Assembly (NCBI GenBank): GCA_026126105.1
Contig: JAHCJV010000039.1
Coordinates: 1-49,802 of the forward strand
Direction of reading: 5' to 3'
DNA: 49,802 nucleotides
DNA from: Enhydrobacter sp.
GTDB lineage: Bacteria > Pseudomonadota > Alphaproteobacteria > Reyranellales > Reyranellaceae
This document shows positions 9,462 to 17,284 of this stretch, piece by piece (positions within the stretch are counted from its first letter, which is position 1; every line of letters begins with the position of its first letter). The position numbers and the translations under genes were made by a program. The notes below the pieces were generated by a model that saw only the letters and a program-made list of their open reading frames with translations, was not told the origin of the DNA and made no database searches.

Positions 9462-9490
9462 TCGACAAGGTGGGATTGCCTTGCTAAACC
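9462..9490 (+). promoter_or_regulatory. Possible sigma70-type promoter for tRNA-Lys
   Basis: TCGACA (9462-9467, one mismatch to TTGACA) and TAAACC (9485-9490) are separated by 17 bases and lie 37 bases before the tRNA. The -35 is good, the -10 weak. Predicted from sequence only. Confidence 0.4.
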
Positions 9491-9526
9491 CGCGCCTCTT
9501 CCGGGCAATGCCCCCGGCCAGTCGGG

Positions 9527-9602
<76 letters not shown>

Positions 9603-9640
9603 ATCCTTCGAGGGGTTGGGTGGTTCGTTGCCGGAAGCTA

Positions 9641-9678
9641 GTCTCTCTGTCGTTCAGAGAGACCAACACTGTTGTTGG
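9641..9678 (+). other. Two tandem perfect hairpins downstream of tRNA-Lys
   Basis: The first hairpin has 9-bp arms GTCTCTCTG (9641-9649) and CAGAGAGAC (9655-9663) around a 5-base loop. The second, sharing base 9663, has 6-bp arms CCAACA (9663-9668) and TGTTGG (9673-9678) around a 4-base loop. No T tract follows. They may help end the tRNA transcript or be part of an untranslated leader of mtgA. Nothing else in 9603-9839 looks like a gene. Confidence 0.5.
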
Positions 9679-9839
9679 CCTAACTTCTCACTCCTGGTGC
9701 TGCCCGCAGCGGCTCGCGTGAAGCTATTTTCGCGATCGGTGAGTTGTTCTCATGTCGGTTCAGGTCGCCAGTGTCGTGAGGGCGGAGCCATCAGGTAACG
9801 GCCGGTCCGGATCAAGGAGCCAAAGCTGGGGGAAGCCCG

Positions 9840-10577
9840 ATGTACCGCGAACCAACACCCGAGCGACAGTGCGCGGCTACCCGCTTCTTCGCCAGATGGA
9901 CGCGGGTGGGCCTACTGCGGCTGATGCGCCGGCTCGCGCTGGTCCTCGCCGCGCTGCTGCTGTTGCCGGTGGCGGTGACCGTGCTCTACGGCTTCATGCC
10001 GCCGCCGGCGACGCCTCTGATGCTGATCCGCGCAATCGGCGGCGATGGTGCGGAGCGGAAGTGGGTGGCGCTCGACACCCTCCCGGCCGTGATCCCGCTT
10101 GCCGTGCTGGCTGCCGAGGACAACCGCTTCTGCGACCATCACGGCTTCGACTGGGCGGCAATGCGCGACGCTATCGACGAGGCGATTGCCGGTGACCGCT
10201 TGCGCGGCGCCAGCACGATCTCCATGCAGCTCAGCCGCAACCTGTTCCTCTGGCCCGGCGGCGGCTGGCTGCGCAAGGGATTGGAAGCGCTGTGGACGCC
10301 GGCGATCGAGCTGCTCCTCAGCAAGCGGCGCATTTTCGAACTCTACCTCAACGTCGTCGAGACCGGCCGCGGGACCTTCGGCGTCGAAGCTGCATCGCGG
10401 CGCTACTACGGTAAGGGTGCCGCCGCGCTGACGGCGTCACAAGCGGCCGGCATCGCCGCTATCCTGCCAAACCCGCGCGGCTGGTCCCCCGGCCGCGGCT
10501 ATGCCGCCGAACGCGTGCCGGTGCTGCTGCGCCGAATGCGTGACATCGCGCCGCTCGCAATATGCGTGACCGGCTGA
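9840..10577 (+). CDS. mtgA: Monofunctional peptidoglycan glycosyltransferase MtgA
   Basis: 245-residue inner-membrane enzyme of the GT51 family that polymerises lipid II into glycan strands and has no transpeptidase domain. A cytoplasmic start is followed by one anchor helix at about residues 29-51 (RRLALVLAALLLLPVAVTV). The catalytic domain shows the family motifs AAEDNRFCDHHGFDW (first catalytic Glu), GASTISMQLSRNLFLW, a KRRIFELYLNVVETG block and an ASRRYYGKGAAALTASQAA block. A purine-rich GGGGGAAG lies just before the ATG at 9840. ATG 9924, at the start of the anchor, is an alternative start. It lies apart from the mre operon but works on the same polymer. Confidence 0.95.
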   Translation: MYREPTPERQCAATRFFARWTRVGLLRLMRRLALVLAALLLLPVAVTVLYGFMPPPATPLMLIRAIGGDGAERKWVALDTLPAVIPLAVLAAEDNRFCDHHGFDWAAMRDAIDEAIAGDRLRGASTISMQLSRNLFLWPGGGWLRKGLEALWTPAIELLLSKRRIFELYLNVVETGRGTFGVEAASRRYYGKGAAALTASQAAGIAAILPNPRGWSPGRGYAAERVPVLLRRMRDIAPLAICVTG

Positions 10578-10654
10578 GGCACAAGCCCATCCACTCGGAT
10601 GTGTCATGATTTGAGTGCGTGATTCAGCTGGCGGGTTTTTCACTTACCTCTTTC

Positions 10655-10681
10655 GCTAAGTATCCCGTCATGATACTTAGC
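10655..10681. promoter_or_regulatory. Operator-like perfect inverted repeat before arsR-type gene
   Basis: Arms GCTAAGTATC (10655-10664) and GATACTTAGC (10672-10681) are exact reverse complements around a 7-base spacer, and end four bases before the ATG at 10685. Such dyads are typical binding sites of the ArsR/SmtB winged-helix dimers. The position implies autorepression of the arsR-SRPBCC operon. Which protein binds is inferred. Confidence 0.7.
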
Positions 10682-10684
10682 CTT

Positions 10685-11017
10685 ATGGAACAGTATTCAC
10701 AGCGGCTGGACGTCGTCTTCCAGGCGCTGGCCGATCCGACGCGGCGGGCGGTGCTCGGGCAGCTGAACAAGGGTCCCGCGAGCATCAGCGAGTTGGCGAA
10801 GCCGTTCGGCATGGCCCTGCCGTCGTTCATGAAACACATCCGGCTGCTCGAGGAGAGCGGCTGGATCCAGACGCGCAAAGTGGGCCGGGTGCGAACTTGC
10901 AGCCTGGAGAAGAAGGCTTTCAAGGCTGCCGACGCATGGCTGTCGGCACAGCGCGCCCAGTGGGAGGCGCGGTTCGATCGGTTGGATGCATTGGTGGAAG
11001 GACGTGTCGATGACTGA
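10685..11017 (+). CDS. ArsR-family winged-helix transcriptional regulator
   Basis: 110-residue DNA-binding repressor. The N-terminal DVVFQALADPTRRAVLGQL and the helix-turn-helix region SISELAKPFGMALPSFMKHI, followed by a wing (WIQTRKVGRVRTC), are classic for the ArsR subgroup paired with SRPBCC/AHSA1 proteins. It lacks the metal-binding ELCVCDL motif, so it probably does not sense arsenic or zinc. ATG 10685 is chosen because it gives the usual start and lies just after the palindrome. ATG 10670 falls inside the palindrome. No Shine-Dalgarno sequence precedes 10685, so a leaderless message is possible. The stop overlaps the next gene by eight bases. Confidence 0.92.
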   Translation: MEQYSQRLDVVFQALADPTRRAVLGQLNKGPASISELAKPFGMALPSFMKHIRLLEESGWIQTRKVGRVRTCSLEKKAFKAADAWLSAQRAQWEARFDRLDALVEGRVDD

Positions 11018-11477
11018 TGGCAAGCTCGATCTCGAGATCGTGCGAGTGGTCGCGGCGCCACGCGCGAAGGTGTGGCGGGCCTGGCAGGACCCGGAAATCC
11101 TGAAGCAGTGGTGGTGCCCCAGGCCGTGGAAGACGGAGGTGCGCGCTTTCGACTTCCGCACCGGCGGCGGCTTCCACACCTTCATGAGCGGCCCCGATGG
11201 AGGCACGAGCGACAACCCCGGTGTGTTCCTGGAGGTCGTGCCAATGGAACGCATCGTCTGGACATCCATGCTGCTCGCGGGTTGGCGGCCGGCAACACCG
11301 TGGCTGCCCATGACAGGGATTTTCATTCTGGCCGACGAAGGAAACGGCACCCGCTACACTGCGCGCTGCCTTCACCGGGACGACGCCGATCGCCAGAAGC
11401 ACGAGGAGATGGGCTTCTTCGAGGGCTGGGGCACCATGATCGCGCAGATGGAGGAGGTCGCGCGCGCCCTGCCGTGA
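11010..11477 (+). CDS. SRPBCC (AHSA1-like) domain protein
   Basis: 155-residue single-domain protein of the START/Bet v1-like (AHSA1) superfamily, which forms a hydrophobic ligand cavity. Motifs are the opening VRVVAAPRAKVWRAWQDPE, LKQWWCPRPW, the FDFRTGGGFHTFM strand and the C-terminal amphipathic helix GWGTMIAQMEEVARAL. The ATG at 11010 overlaps the arsR stop, so both are one transcript. ArsR-SRPBCC pairs are common in proteobacteria, but the ligand is usually unknown. It faces the dinB-like gene tail to tail, ten bases apart. Confidence 0.9.
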   Translation: MTDGKLDLEIVRVVAAPRAKVWRAWQDPEILKQWWCPRPWKTEVRAFDFRTGGGFHTFMSGPDGGTSDNPGVFLEVVPMERIVWTSMLLAGWRPATPWLPMTGIFILADEGNGTRYTARCLHRDDADRQKHEEMGFFEGWGTMIAQMEEVARALP

Positions 11478-11487
11478 TGGTGCGCCG

Positions 11488-11997
11488 TCATGCCTTTCCA
11501 GCCTCGACCTCGCGCTGGAAATACAGCAGGTCGAGGACCAGGCTCCTATGACCGAGGGCGCATAATATGGTGTGTGCCTGGCCGCGATGATGGGTCTGGT
11601 GATTGAAGAAGTGGGCGAGCGCCGGCTCCAGTGCTTGCACGAACTCCTCCGGCGTGGAAACCCGCCGGTAGCGGATCGTCCCAGTGAGCTGCGCCTCGGT
11701 GAGGCCGTCGACATAATCGACGATGCGCCGGTCCTCTGCCTCGCGCGCGCGACGCAGGTCGGCGAGCTGTTCGTGATGGATCATGTCCAGACGTTCGGGA
11801 GAGAGCCCTTGGCCTGTGAATCGGTTCATCCACACCAGGTCGGCGGTGAGCAGATGGTTCAGCGTGCCGTGCATCGACCTGAAGAAGGCGCCACGGTCGG
11901 CGCGGTAGTCCGCATCGCTGAGTTCGGCGGCAGCATCGTAGAGGCGACGGTTGGCCCACGCATTGTAGCGGGCGAAGGCCGAATAGTGGGCTTTCAT
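11488..11997 (-). CDS. DinB-family protein
   Basis: 169-residue four-helix-bundle protein of the DinB/YfiT-like family, whose members bind a divalent metal through three His and act as thiol-dependent hydrolases or transferases. Metal-ligand candidates are the His in FRSMHGTLNHLLTADLVW and those in HFFNHQTHHRGQAHT. The N-terminus MKAHYSAFARYNAWANRRLY is typical. ATG at 11997 is chosen because the 36 further upstream residues have no family likeness. It lies downstream of the dioxygenase on the same strand with a gap of 68 bases. Confidence 0.9.
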   Translation of the reverse strand: MKAHYSAFARYNAWANRRLYDAAAELSDADYRADRGAFFRSMHGTLNHLLTADLVWMNRFTGQGLSPERLDMIHHEQLADLRRAREAEDRRIVDYVDGLTEAQLTGTIRYRRVSTPEEFVQALEPALAHFFNHQTHHRGQAHTILCALGHRSLVLDLLYFQREVEAGKA

Positions 11998-12065
11998 GCC
12001 GCCATCATGTAGCCGCAGAGACAGCCGGCAAGATTGATTCAGCCGCTCAAGCTTCTTTGACGCTC

Positions 12066-13022
12066 TCAGCCGCAATAACCGCGCTTGCCGGCATCGCGCA
12101 GCCACAGGCGTACGAGATGGCGTTTGCGTTCCGGCTCCGCATGGTCGACGAACTCCGTACGCGCATGGCCGGTCGCGCGGTTGTTCACGTACTGAATCTG
12201 GCCCGGCACGAAGTCCAGCTCGAGATGCAGCTCGGGCCGATCGAAGACCGACTGCACGGCCGCGAGGGCGGCAGCGGTCTCGTTGTCAAGCCGCTCCCCG
12301 CGCAACGCATAACCGGCATGGATTTCGCCGAGGGCCAGCCGGGCCCTGATCGTGCCGTCCGCGGCGCGCTCGAACATCGGCGCGGCGAACGTGGTCGGTT
12401 CGCCGGGATGGTGCTCGGCATGGCGATCATACCAGAACGGCCGGTAGAGCCGCGGCATAAGCTCGGGATATTGGGTCTCCAGCGCCGCGTGGATGGTGGC
12501 GACGCTCATCACCTGGCTGACGCCGCCTTGCTTGGCAGGGTGTAGGCAGAGCAGGCAGACATACTCCGGGGGCGTCTGGTTATAGGAATTGTCGTTGTGG
12601 AAACGCAGGTCGACGTTGGTCACGGTGGGACGGATGCCGGAGCCGGGCTCGAGCTTCGCGCCCGTGTCCATGACGTCGAACAACATCTGTCCGGTGAGCT
12701 TCTGTGCCACCGGCCGCGCCAGCAGGCTCGAGATCAGCCAGTAGAGCTGGATCGCCTCGTCGCGCGTCAAAACGGCCATCGGCAGGCGGTCGAGCACCGC
12801 GAACATCGGCCCTTGCTGGGTCCTGCGGCGCACGTCCTCCATCGTTGCGCGGCAGGCGTCGAGCGTGAAGTCCTTCGGATCGAGCAGGAACGTCGGCACC
12901 GGCGCGCGGCGAATCTCGTCGCGCACGGCGAGCAGCTCTGCCACCGCCGCGTCGGGCAGCGGCACGGTCCAGTCGGCCGGTGCGATCGTGTCGCGTGTCC
13001 AATTGCCTGCAACGGCGGCCAT
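12066..13022 (-). CDS. TauD/TfdA-like Fe(II)/2-oxoglutarate dioxygenase
   Basis: 318-residue non-heme iron oxygenase. The facial triad is visible as the HND of DLRFHNDNSYNQTPPEYV (His and Asp) and the distal His in QYVNNRATGHARTEF; the Arg in RKRHLVRLWLR is the likely 2-oxoglutarate anchor. The layout resembles the gamma-butyrobetaine hydroxylase/TauD clade, so the substrate is probably a small organic acid, amine or sulfonate, but it cannot be named. The ATG at 13022 shares one base with the stop of the upstream GNAT gene (TGATG), so the two are co-translated. The longer open frame upstream is only antisense to pfk. Confidence 0.88.
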   Translation of the reverse strand: MAAVAGNWTRDTIAPADWTVPLPDAAVAELLAVRDEIRRAPVPTFLLDPKDFTLDACRATMEDVRRRTQQGPMFAVLDRLPMAVLTRDEAIQLYWLISSLLARPVAQKLTGQMLFDVMDTGAKLEPGSGIRPTVTNVDLRFHNDNSYNQTPPEYVCLLCLHPAKQGGVSQVMSVATIHAALETQYPELMPRLYRPFWYDRHAEHHPGEPTTFAAPMFERAADGTIRARLALGEIHAGYALRGERLDNETAAALAAVQSVFDRPELHLELDFVPGQIQYVNNRATGHARTEFVDHAEPERKRHLVRLWLRDAGKRGYCG

Positions 13023-13576
13023 CAGCGCTCCTCGCCCGCGATCAGGCCATAGATCATGACGTCGTGCCACTGGCCACCGACCAGCCACCGATCGCGAAGC
13101 GGCCCGCCCTCCAGCCGAAACCCCAGCCGTTTGGCGAGCGCCGCTGAGGGTTTGTTCTCCGGCCGAATCAACGCTTCGACCCGGTGGACCTTCAGCGTGT
13201 CGATCAGATAGCGCAGCAGCGCCCGCCCGGCCTCGGTCATGTAGCCCTTGCCCTGCATCGCGGGCAGGATCAGCCAGCCGACTTCGACACGGCGCTCGCG
13301 CATGTCCCGCCGGAAATAGTTGATCATGCCGACGATGCGCTTGCTCTTCTTCTCCTCGACGGCCCAGATCGTGTACTGCCGGGGTGCGGCGGCGATATGC
13401 CAGCGCATCATCTTGCGGGTGTTCTCGACCGACCCGCTCGGGTCCATCCCCCAGTAGCGAAGGTTCTCCGCATCGCCATAAAGCGCGTGCATCGCTTTCA
13501 GGTCGCTGGCTCGGAAGGGTCGCAGGCGCAGCCGGTCGGTTTGCAAAAGGGGGGCTATCTTGGGAGTCCTCGCCAT
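13022..13576 (-). CDS. GNAT N-acetyltransferase (RimJ/RimL type)
   Basis: 184-residue acetyl-CoA-dependent N-acetyltransferase. It has the opening LLQTDRLRLRPFRASDL of the RimJ/RimL/SpeG group, a beta4 strand VEVGWLILPAMQGKGYMTEA (the QGKGY loop binds the CoA pyrophosphate) and the closing ENKPSAALAKRLGFRLEGG. Substrates of this group are ribosomal protein N-termini, other amines or antibiotics; nothing here decides. It is the first gene of GNAT-dioxygenase and is divergent from pfk with only 26 bases between start codons. No Shine-Dalgarno sequence is seen. Confidence 0.92.
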   Translation of the reverse strand: MARTPKIAPLLQTDRLRLRPFRASDLKAMHALYGDAENLRYWGMDPSGSVENTRKMMRWHIAAAPRQYTIWAVEEKKSKRIVGMINYFRRDMRERRVEVGWLILPAMQGKGYMTEAGRALLRYLIDTLKVHRVEALIRPENKPSAALAKRLGFRLEGGPLRDRWLVGGQWHDVMIYGLIAGEER

Positions 13577-13602
13577 GCGTTAGACTAACCGTGGAGGTCC
13601 GC

Positions 13603-14664
13603 ATGACCAAGTGCATCGGTATTCTTACCAGCGGCGGCGACTGTGCCGGACTGAACGCCACCATCCGCGCGGTCGCGTTGCGCGCGCACCACGGGTACGG
13701 CTGGAAGACGATCGGCATCAGCCATGGCACGCATGGCCTGCTGCATCGCCCGGTGGCGGCCGAGCCCCTCGACCCGGGGCGGCTCGACGCGGTGCTCGCC
13801 CGGCAGGGCGGCACCTTCCTCGGGACGACCAACCGCGGCAATCCGTTTGCTTTCCCCATGCCGGATGGCACGATCAGGGACCGCTCGGGCGAGATGCTCG
13901 ATGGACTTCGTTCGCTGCATCTCGACGGTCTGATCGGCGTCGGCGGGGATGGCAGCCTGGAGATCCTGCGGCGGCTGTTCTCGAAGACGACCCTGCCGTT
14001 CATCGGAATTCCCAAGACGATCGACAACGATGTCGGCCGGACCGAGCGTGCGATCGGCTATTCGACGGCCGTGGCAATCGCGACCGAAGCGTTGGATCGC
14101 TTGCAGCCGACCGGCGCCAGCCACGAGCGGATCATGGTGCTGGAGGTCATGGGCCGCGACGCGGGGCACATCGCAATTGCCGCCGGAATCGCCGGCGGCG
14201 CGGACATCGTGCTGATCCCGGAGGTCCGCTGGCGCCTGACCCATGTCGTGCAGCACATCGCCGCCTTGCGCCGCGCCGGCCGCACCTCGGCGCTGGTCGT
14301 CGTGGCGGAAGCCGCCGACCATTCCCACGAGGAGGGCGCGCGTGGCGAGGCGAGCGTCGGCGAATGGCTGGCCAGTCGGCTGGTGAGGGCTACCGGAGCG
14401 GAGGCCCGGGCCACGGTGTTGGGCCACGTTCAGCGGGGCGCCCAGCCCACCGCCGAGGATCGCCTGCTTGCGGCTGCGCTGGGAATTGGCGCGGTCGACC
14501 TGCTGGCCGCCGGCAAGGCCGACCGCATGGTCGCGTGGTGGAACCGCACAGTCATCGACGTGCCACTGGAGAGAGTTGTCGGCCGCTGCCGGGCTGTCGA
14601 TCCGGACGGCACGCTGACGCGCACCGCCCGGGCGCTCGGCATCTGCCTCGGCGACGCCGCCTGA
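13603..14664 (+). CDS. pfkA: 6-phosphofructokinase
   Basis: 353-residue glycolytic kinase that phosphorylates fructose 6-phosphate. Motifs are ILTSGGDCAGLNATIR (phosphate-donor loop), GVGGDGSLEILRRL, GIPKTIDNDVGRTE with the catalytic Asp, and the EVMGRDAGHIA substrate block. GGDG at the donor site plus Lys in PKTIDND is the mixed signature of the ATP-using group III enzymes of actinomycete type; PPi enzymes have GGDD with Lys, and E. coli PfkA has GGDG with Gly. ATP is therefore the more likely donor. A good GGAGGT sits five bases before ATG 13603. It converges with prmB, three bases apart. Confidence 0.95.
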   Translation: MTKCIGILTSGGDCAGLNATIRAVALRAHHGYGWKTIGISHGTHGLLHRPVAAEPLDPGRLDAVLARQGGTFLGTTNRGNPFAFPMPDGTIRDRSGEMLDGLRSLHLDGLIGVGGDGSLEILRRLFSKTTLPFIGIPKTIDNDVGRTERAIGYSTAVAIATEALDRLQPTGASHERIMVLEVMGRDAGHIAIAAGIAGGADIVLIPEVRWRLTHVVQHIAALRRAGRTSALVVVAEAADHSHEEGARGEASVGEWLASRLVRATGAEARATVLGHVQRGAQPTAEDRLLAAALGIGAVDLLAAGKADRMVAWWNRTVIDVPLERVVGRCRAVDPDGTLTRTARALGICLGDAA

Positions 14665-14667
14665 GAC

Positions 14668-15564
14668 TTATCGCTTGCCTGCCGGCGAAGCGGGCGAATG
14701 CCAGAAGACTTCGCCCTCGCTTTGCTCCGTATCGAGCCAGACGAACGGCAGCTTGGGATAAGCCCGCTCCAGGGCCGCCTTCCCTCGGCCGATCTCGCAC
14801 AGGAGCGCGCCGCCTTTGCGCAGATGCCGCGGCATGTCGGCCAGGATGCGATGGACGAGATCGAGGCCATCGGCGCCCGCGGCGAGCGCCATGCGCGGCT
14901 CGTGCCGATATTCGGGCGGGAGCTTCGCCATTCCGCCGGCATCGACATAAGGCGGGTTGCTGATGATAAGGTCGTACCGTGCACTGCCGAGAGGCTCGAA
15001 GAGATCGCCGCGGTGCAGGGCGATGCGATCGCCGAGCCGATGGGCCGCCACATTGCGCCGCGCAAGGGCAAGCGCTCCGCGCGAGAGATCGACGGCATCG
15101 ATCGACGCGCGCGGAAAGGCGAGGGCCGCGAGGATTGCGAGGCAGCCCGAACCGGTGCAGAGATCGAGCACACGTCTCACCTTGCCCGGCTCGAGCGGCA
15201 GCACCCCATCGGCCAGGATGTCTCCGATGAAGGAGCGCGGGATCAGCGCGCGCCGATCGATGTGGAAGCGCACGCCCCGCATATACGCGGCGCCCAGCAG
15301 GTACGGCGCCGGCATGCGCAGGCTTACCCGCGCATCGATCAGCGTCAGGAGGCGCGCGCGCTCGGCTGGTGTCGGCTCGAGATCGAGCCAGGGGTCGAGA
15401 TTGTGAATCGGCAGCCGCAGCGCCTCGAGCACGATGAACGCCGCTTCGTCCGCAGCGTTCGTCGTTCCATGGCCATAGGCCAAGCGCGCAGCGCGGAAGC
15501 GCCGAACTGCGAGACGAAAGAAATCGCCCAGAGTGACAAGAGATGGTTTTGCTGCGGTGGCCAT
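14668..15564 (-). CDS. prmB: Ribosomal protein L3 N5-glutamine methyltransferase PrmB
   Basis: 298-residue SAM-dependent methyltransferase of the HemK/PrmC/PrmB class that methylates a Gln side chain of ribosomal protein L3. An N-terminal helical recognition domain (about residues 1-110) carries LIPRSFIGDILADG. The Rossmann domain shows VLDLCTGSGCLAILAA (SAM site) and the catalytic IISNPPYVDAGGM. The ELPxEYxHEPxxAL-like block (KLPPEYRHEPRMALAAG) favours PrmB over PrmC, which has shorter loops here. Its start is 20 bases from the divergent thioredoxin-like gene. Confidence 0.93.
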   Translation of the reverse strand: MATAAKPSLVTLGDFFRLAVRRFRAARLAYGHGTTNAADEAAFIVLEALRLPIHNLDPWLDLEPTPAERARLLTLIDARVSLRMPAPYLLGAAYMRGVRFHIDRRALIPRSFIGDILADGVLPLEPGKVRRVLDLCTGSGCLAILAALAFPRASIDAVDLSRGALALARRNVAAHRLGDRIALHRGDLFEPLGSARYDLIISNPPYVDAGGMAKLPPEYRHEPRMALAAGADGLDLVHRILADMPRHLRKGGALLCEIGRGKAALERAYPKLPFVWLDTEQSEGEVFWHSPASPAGKR

Positions 15565-15584
15565 GCGGCTCTAGATTACCGCAC

Positions 15585-15983
15585 ATGAATCGCCGCGCCC
15601 TCCTTTTCGCGAGTGTCGTCGCGCTCCCCATATGGCCGGGAGTGTCTAGCGCCGCGCACGGGAGTCACGAAATCCAGGTAATCTATATCGGTGCTCAGGA
15701 CTGCCCACCCTGCCAGCGCTGGCGGGCCGATGCTCATCCGCGTTGGCTGGCTTCGTCCGATTTTCAGAACGTGGAATATTTCGAGATCGAGCCGATCACA
15801 CTGAAGGACTCCTACGACGAGCGCAGTTGGCCACGCGCCTTGCGGCCGGTGTTGGCGCAGGTACCGCGCAAATCGGGCACGCCGCGTTTCCTGATCGTTC
15901 AGAAGGGGAGGATCGTGTCCAATCATGTCGGCCTCTCGGCTTGGGCAAGCACCCTGACGGACCTCAAGCAGTATCTGGAGTAG
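15585..15983 (+). CDS. Secreted thioredoxin-like protein with CPPC motif
   Basis: 132-residue protein with a signal peptide (RRALLFASVVALPIWPGVSSAA) and a thioredoxin-like fold containing C40-P-P-C43 (IGAQDCPPCQRW). The second half has the cis-Pro-like element SGTPRFLIVQKG and a C-terminal helix, as in short SoxW/thiol-disulfide oxidoreductase-like proteins. It would act in the periplasm on protein thiols. CPPC is unusual compared with CGPC or CPHC and suggests a shifted redox potential. ATG 15585 is preferred because upstream codons lie inside prmB. CoA-transferase follows after four bases, but a functional link is not apparent. Confidence 0.75.
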   Translation: MNRRALLFASVVALPIWPGVSSAAHGSHEIQVIYIGAQDCPPCQRWRADAHPRWLASSDFQNVEYFEIEPITLKDSYDERSWPRALRPVLAQVPRKSGTPRFLIVQKGRIVSNHVGLSAWASTLTDLKQYLE

Positions 15984-15987
15984 TCCT

Positions 15988-17124
15988 ATGGCAGCTGCTC
16001 TCGATGGGTTGATCGTCCTCGACCTGACAACCCATCTGTCGGGGCCGTTCTGCGGCATGCAGCTCGCCGACATGGGAGCCGACGTGATCAAGATCGAAAG
16101 CCCGCAGGGCGATTCGATCCGCGGCGCGCCGCCTTTCGTCGAGGGCGAGGGCGCGCCCTTCATGCTTTGGAACCGCAACAAGCGCGGCATCGTGCTCGAC
16201 CTGAAAGCGGCCGACGATCTCGCGATCTTCTGGGATCTTGTCGATGGTGCCGACGTGGTGCTGGAGAATTTCCGCCCCGGCGTGCTCGACAAGCTCGGCA
16301 TCGGCTGGAGCGCGCTGCACCGGCGCAATCCCCGGCTGATCCTGGGCTCCATCTCGGGCTTCGGCCAGACCGGGCCGTACGCAAAGCGTGGCGGCTTCGA
16401 TCTCGTGATCCAGGCGATGTCGGGCCTGATGTCAGTGACCGGACCGAAGGACGGTCCGCCCTACCGCATCCCGCTCGCCATCTCCGATGTGGGCGCCGGC
16501 CTTTATCTTACCATCGGCGTGCTGTCGGCATTGCAGGCGCGGCACAGGACCGGCGAGGGCCAATGGGTCGAGACCTCGCTGCTCGAGGCAACGGTGTCGC
16601 TCGGCGTGTACGAAGCGGCCAACTACTTCGCGACCGGCGTGCGGCCGGAGAAGCTTGGGCAGGGCCATCGCGGCTCCTCGCCCTACCAGGTGTTTCAGAC
16701 CAGCGACGGCTGGCTGACGATCGGCGCGGCGCAGCAGAATTTCTTCAGAAGGGTTTGCGAGCTGATCGGCAAGCCGGAACTGCCCGACGACCCGCGCTTC
16801 AAGACCAACGCATTGCGCGTGAAGCATAACGGCGAAATCGTCCCCCTCCTGCAGGCAGAAATCATCAAGCGCTCGACAGCGGAGTGGATGGCTGCACTCG
16901 AAGCCGAGGGTATTCCGGCCGGTCCCGTGCTGCATCACGACGAGGTCTTCGCCGATCCGCAGATCCTCGCGCGCGGCATGGTGCAGGAGGTCGTGCACGC
17001 CAAGGCCGGCAAACAGAAGACCCTCGGCGTGCCAATCAAGATGTCGGGCACGCCCGGCGGAGTCCGCAGGGCCGCGCCAACTCTCGGCGAGCATAACGGC
17101 GAGCTGAAGAAGAACCGCAATTAG
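15988..17124 (+). CDS. CaiB/BaiF family CoA-transferase (family III)
   Basis: 378-residue enzyme that moves CoA between carboxylic acids through an aspartyl-CoA intermediate. The family opening GLIVLDLTTHLSGPFCGMQLADMGADVIKIE is followed by ENFRPGVLDKLGIGW, SGFGQTGPYAKRGGFD and ISDVGAGLY, whose Asp (about residue 167) fits the catalytic position near 169 of the family. The C-terminal part has GIPAGPVLHHDEVFADPQ. The acyl substrate is unknown; these enzymes often serve uptake and activation of carnitine, mesaconate, oxalate or aromatic acids. Confidence 0.94.
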   Translation: MAAALDGLIVLDLTTHLSGPFCGMQLADMGADVIKIESPQGDSIRGAPPFVEGEGAPFMLWNRNKRGIVLDLKAADDLAIFWDLVDGADVVLENFRPGVLDKLGIGWSALHRRNPRLILGSISGFGQTGPYAKRGGFDLVIQAMSGLMSVTGPKDGPPYRIPLAISDVGAGLYLTIGVLSALQARHRTGEGQWVETSLLEATVSLGVYEAANYFATGVRPEKLGQGHRGSSPYQVFQTSDGWLTIGAAQQNFFRRVCELIGKPELPDDPRFKTNALRVKHNGEIVPLLQAEIIKRSTAEWMAALEAEGIPAGPVLHHDEVFADPQILARGMVQEVVHAKAGKQKTLGVPIKMSGTPGGVRRAAPTLGEHNGELKKNRN

Positions 17125-17236
17125 GCGAGTGCCGGCCCGAGGCAGGAAGACTCATCCGCGGGCGCGCGGCCGCCTTTCTCTTGGTACCGGCCATCACCCG
17201 CTGCTCCGCGTGCATGATGTCCGGCGCCAGGAGCAG

Positions 17237-17261
17237 CACGCCTCACGTACTGTGAGGCGTG
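17237..17261. terminator. Hairpin between convergent genes, possible bidirectional terminator
   Basis: Exact 10-bp arms CACGCCTCAC (17237-17246) and GTGAGGCGTG (17252-17261) surround a 5-base loop. It lies between the ends of the plus-strand CoA-transferase gene and the minus-strand lipoprotein gene. No T tract flanks it on either strand, so intrinsic termination is uncertain. Confidence 0.45.
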
Positions 17262-17284
17262 GATCCAGTCAGATCGGGCAAACC

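Noticed and set aside
9616..9798. Sixty-codon open frame between tRNA-Lys and mtgA
   Set aside because: It covers the hairpins, has no family likeness or ribosome site, and its codon use is unlike neighbours.
13023..14027. N-terminal extension of the dioxygenase frame
   Set aside because: The upstream part is antisense to pfk and the GNAT gene; the ATG at 13022 overlaps the GNAT stop.
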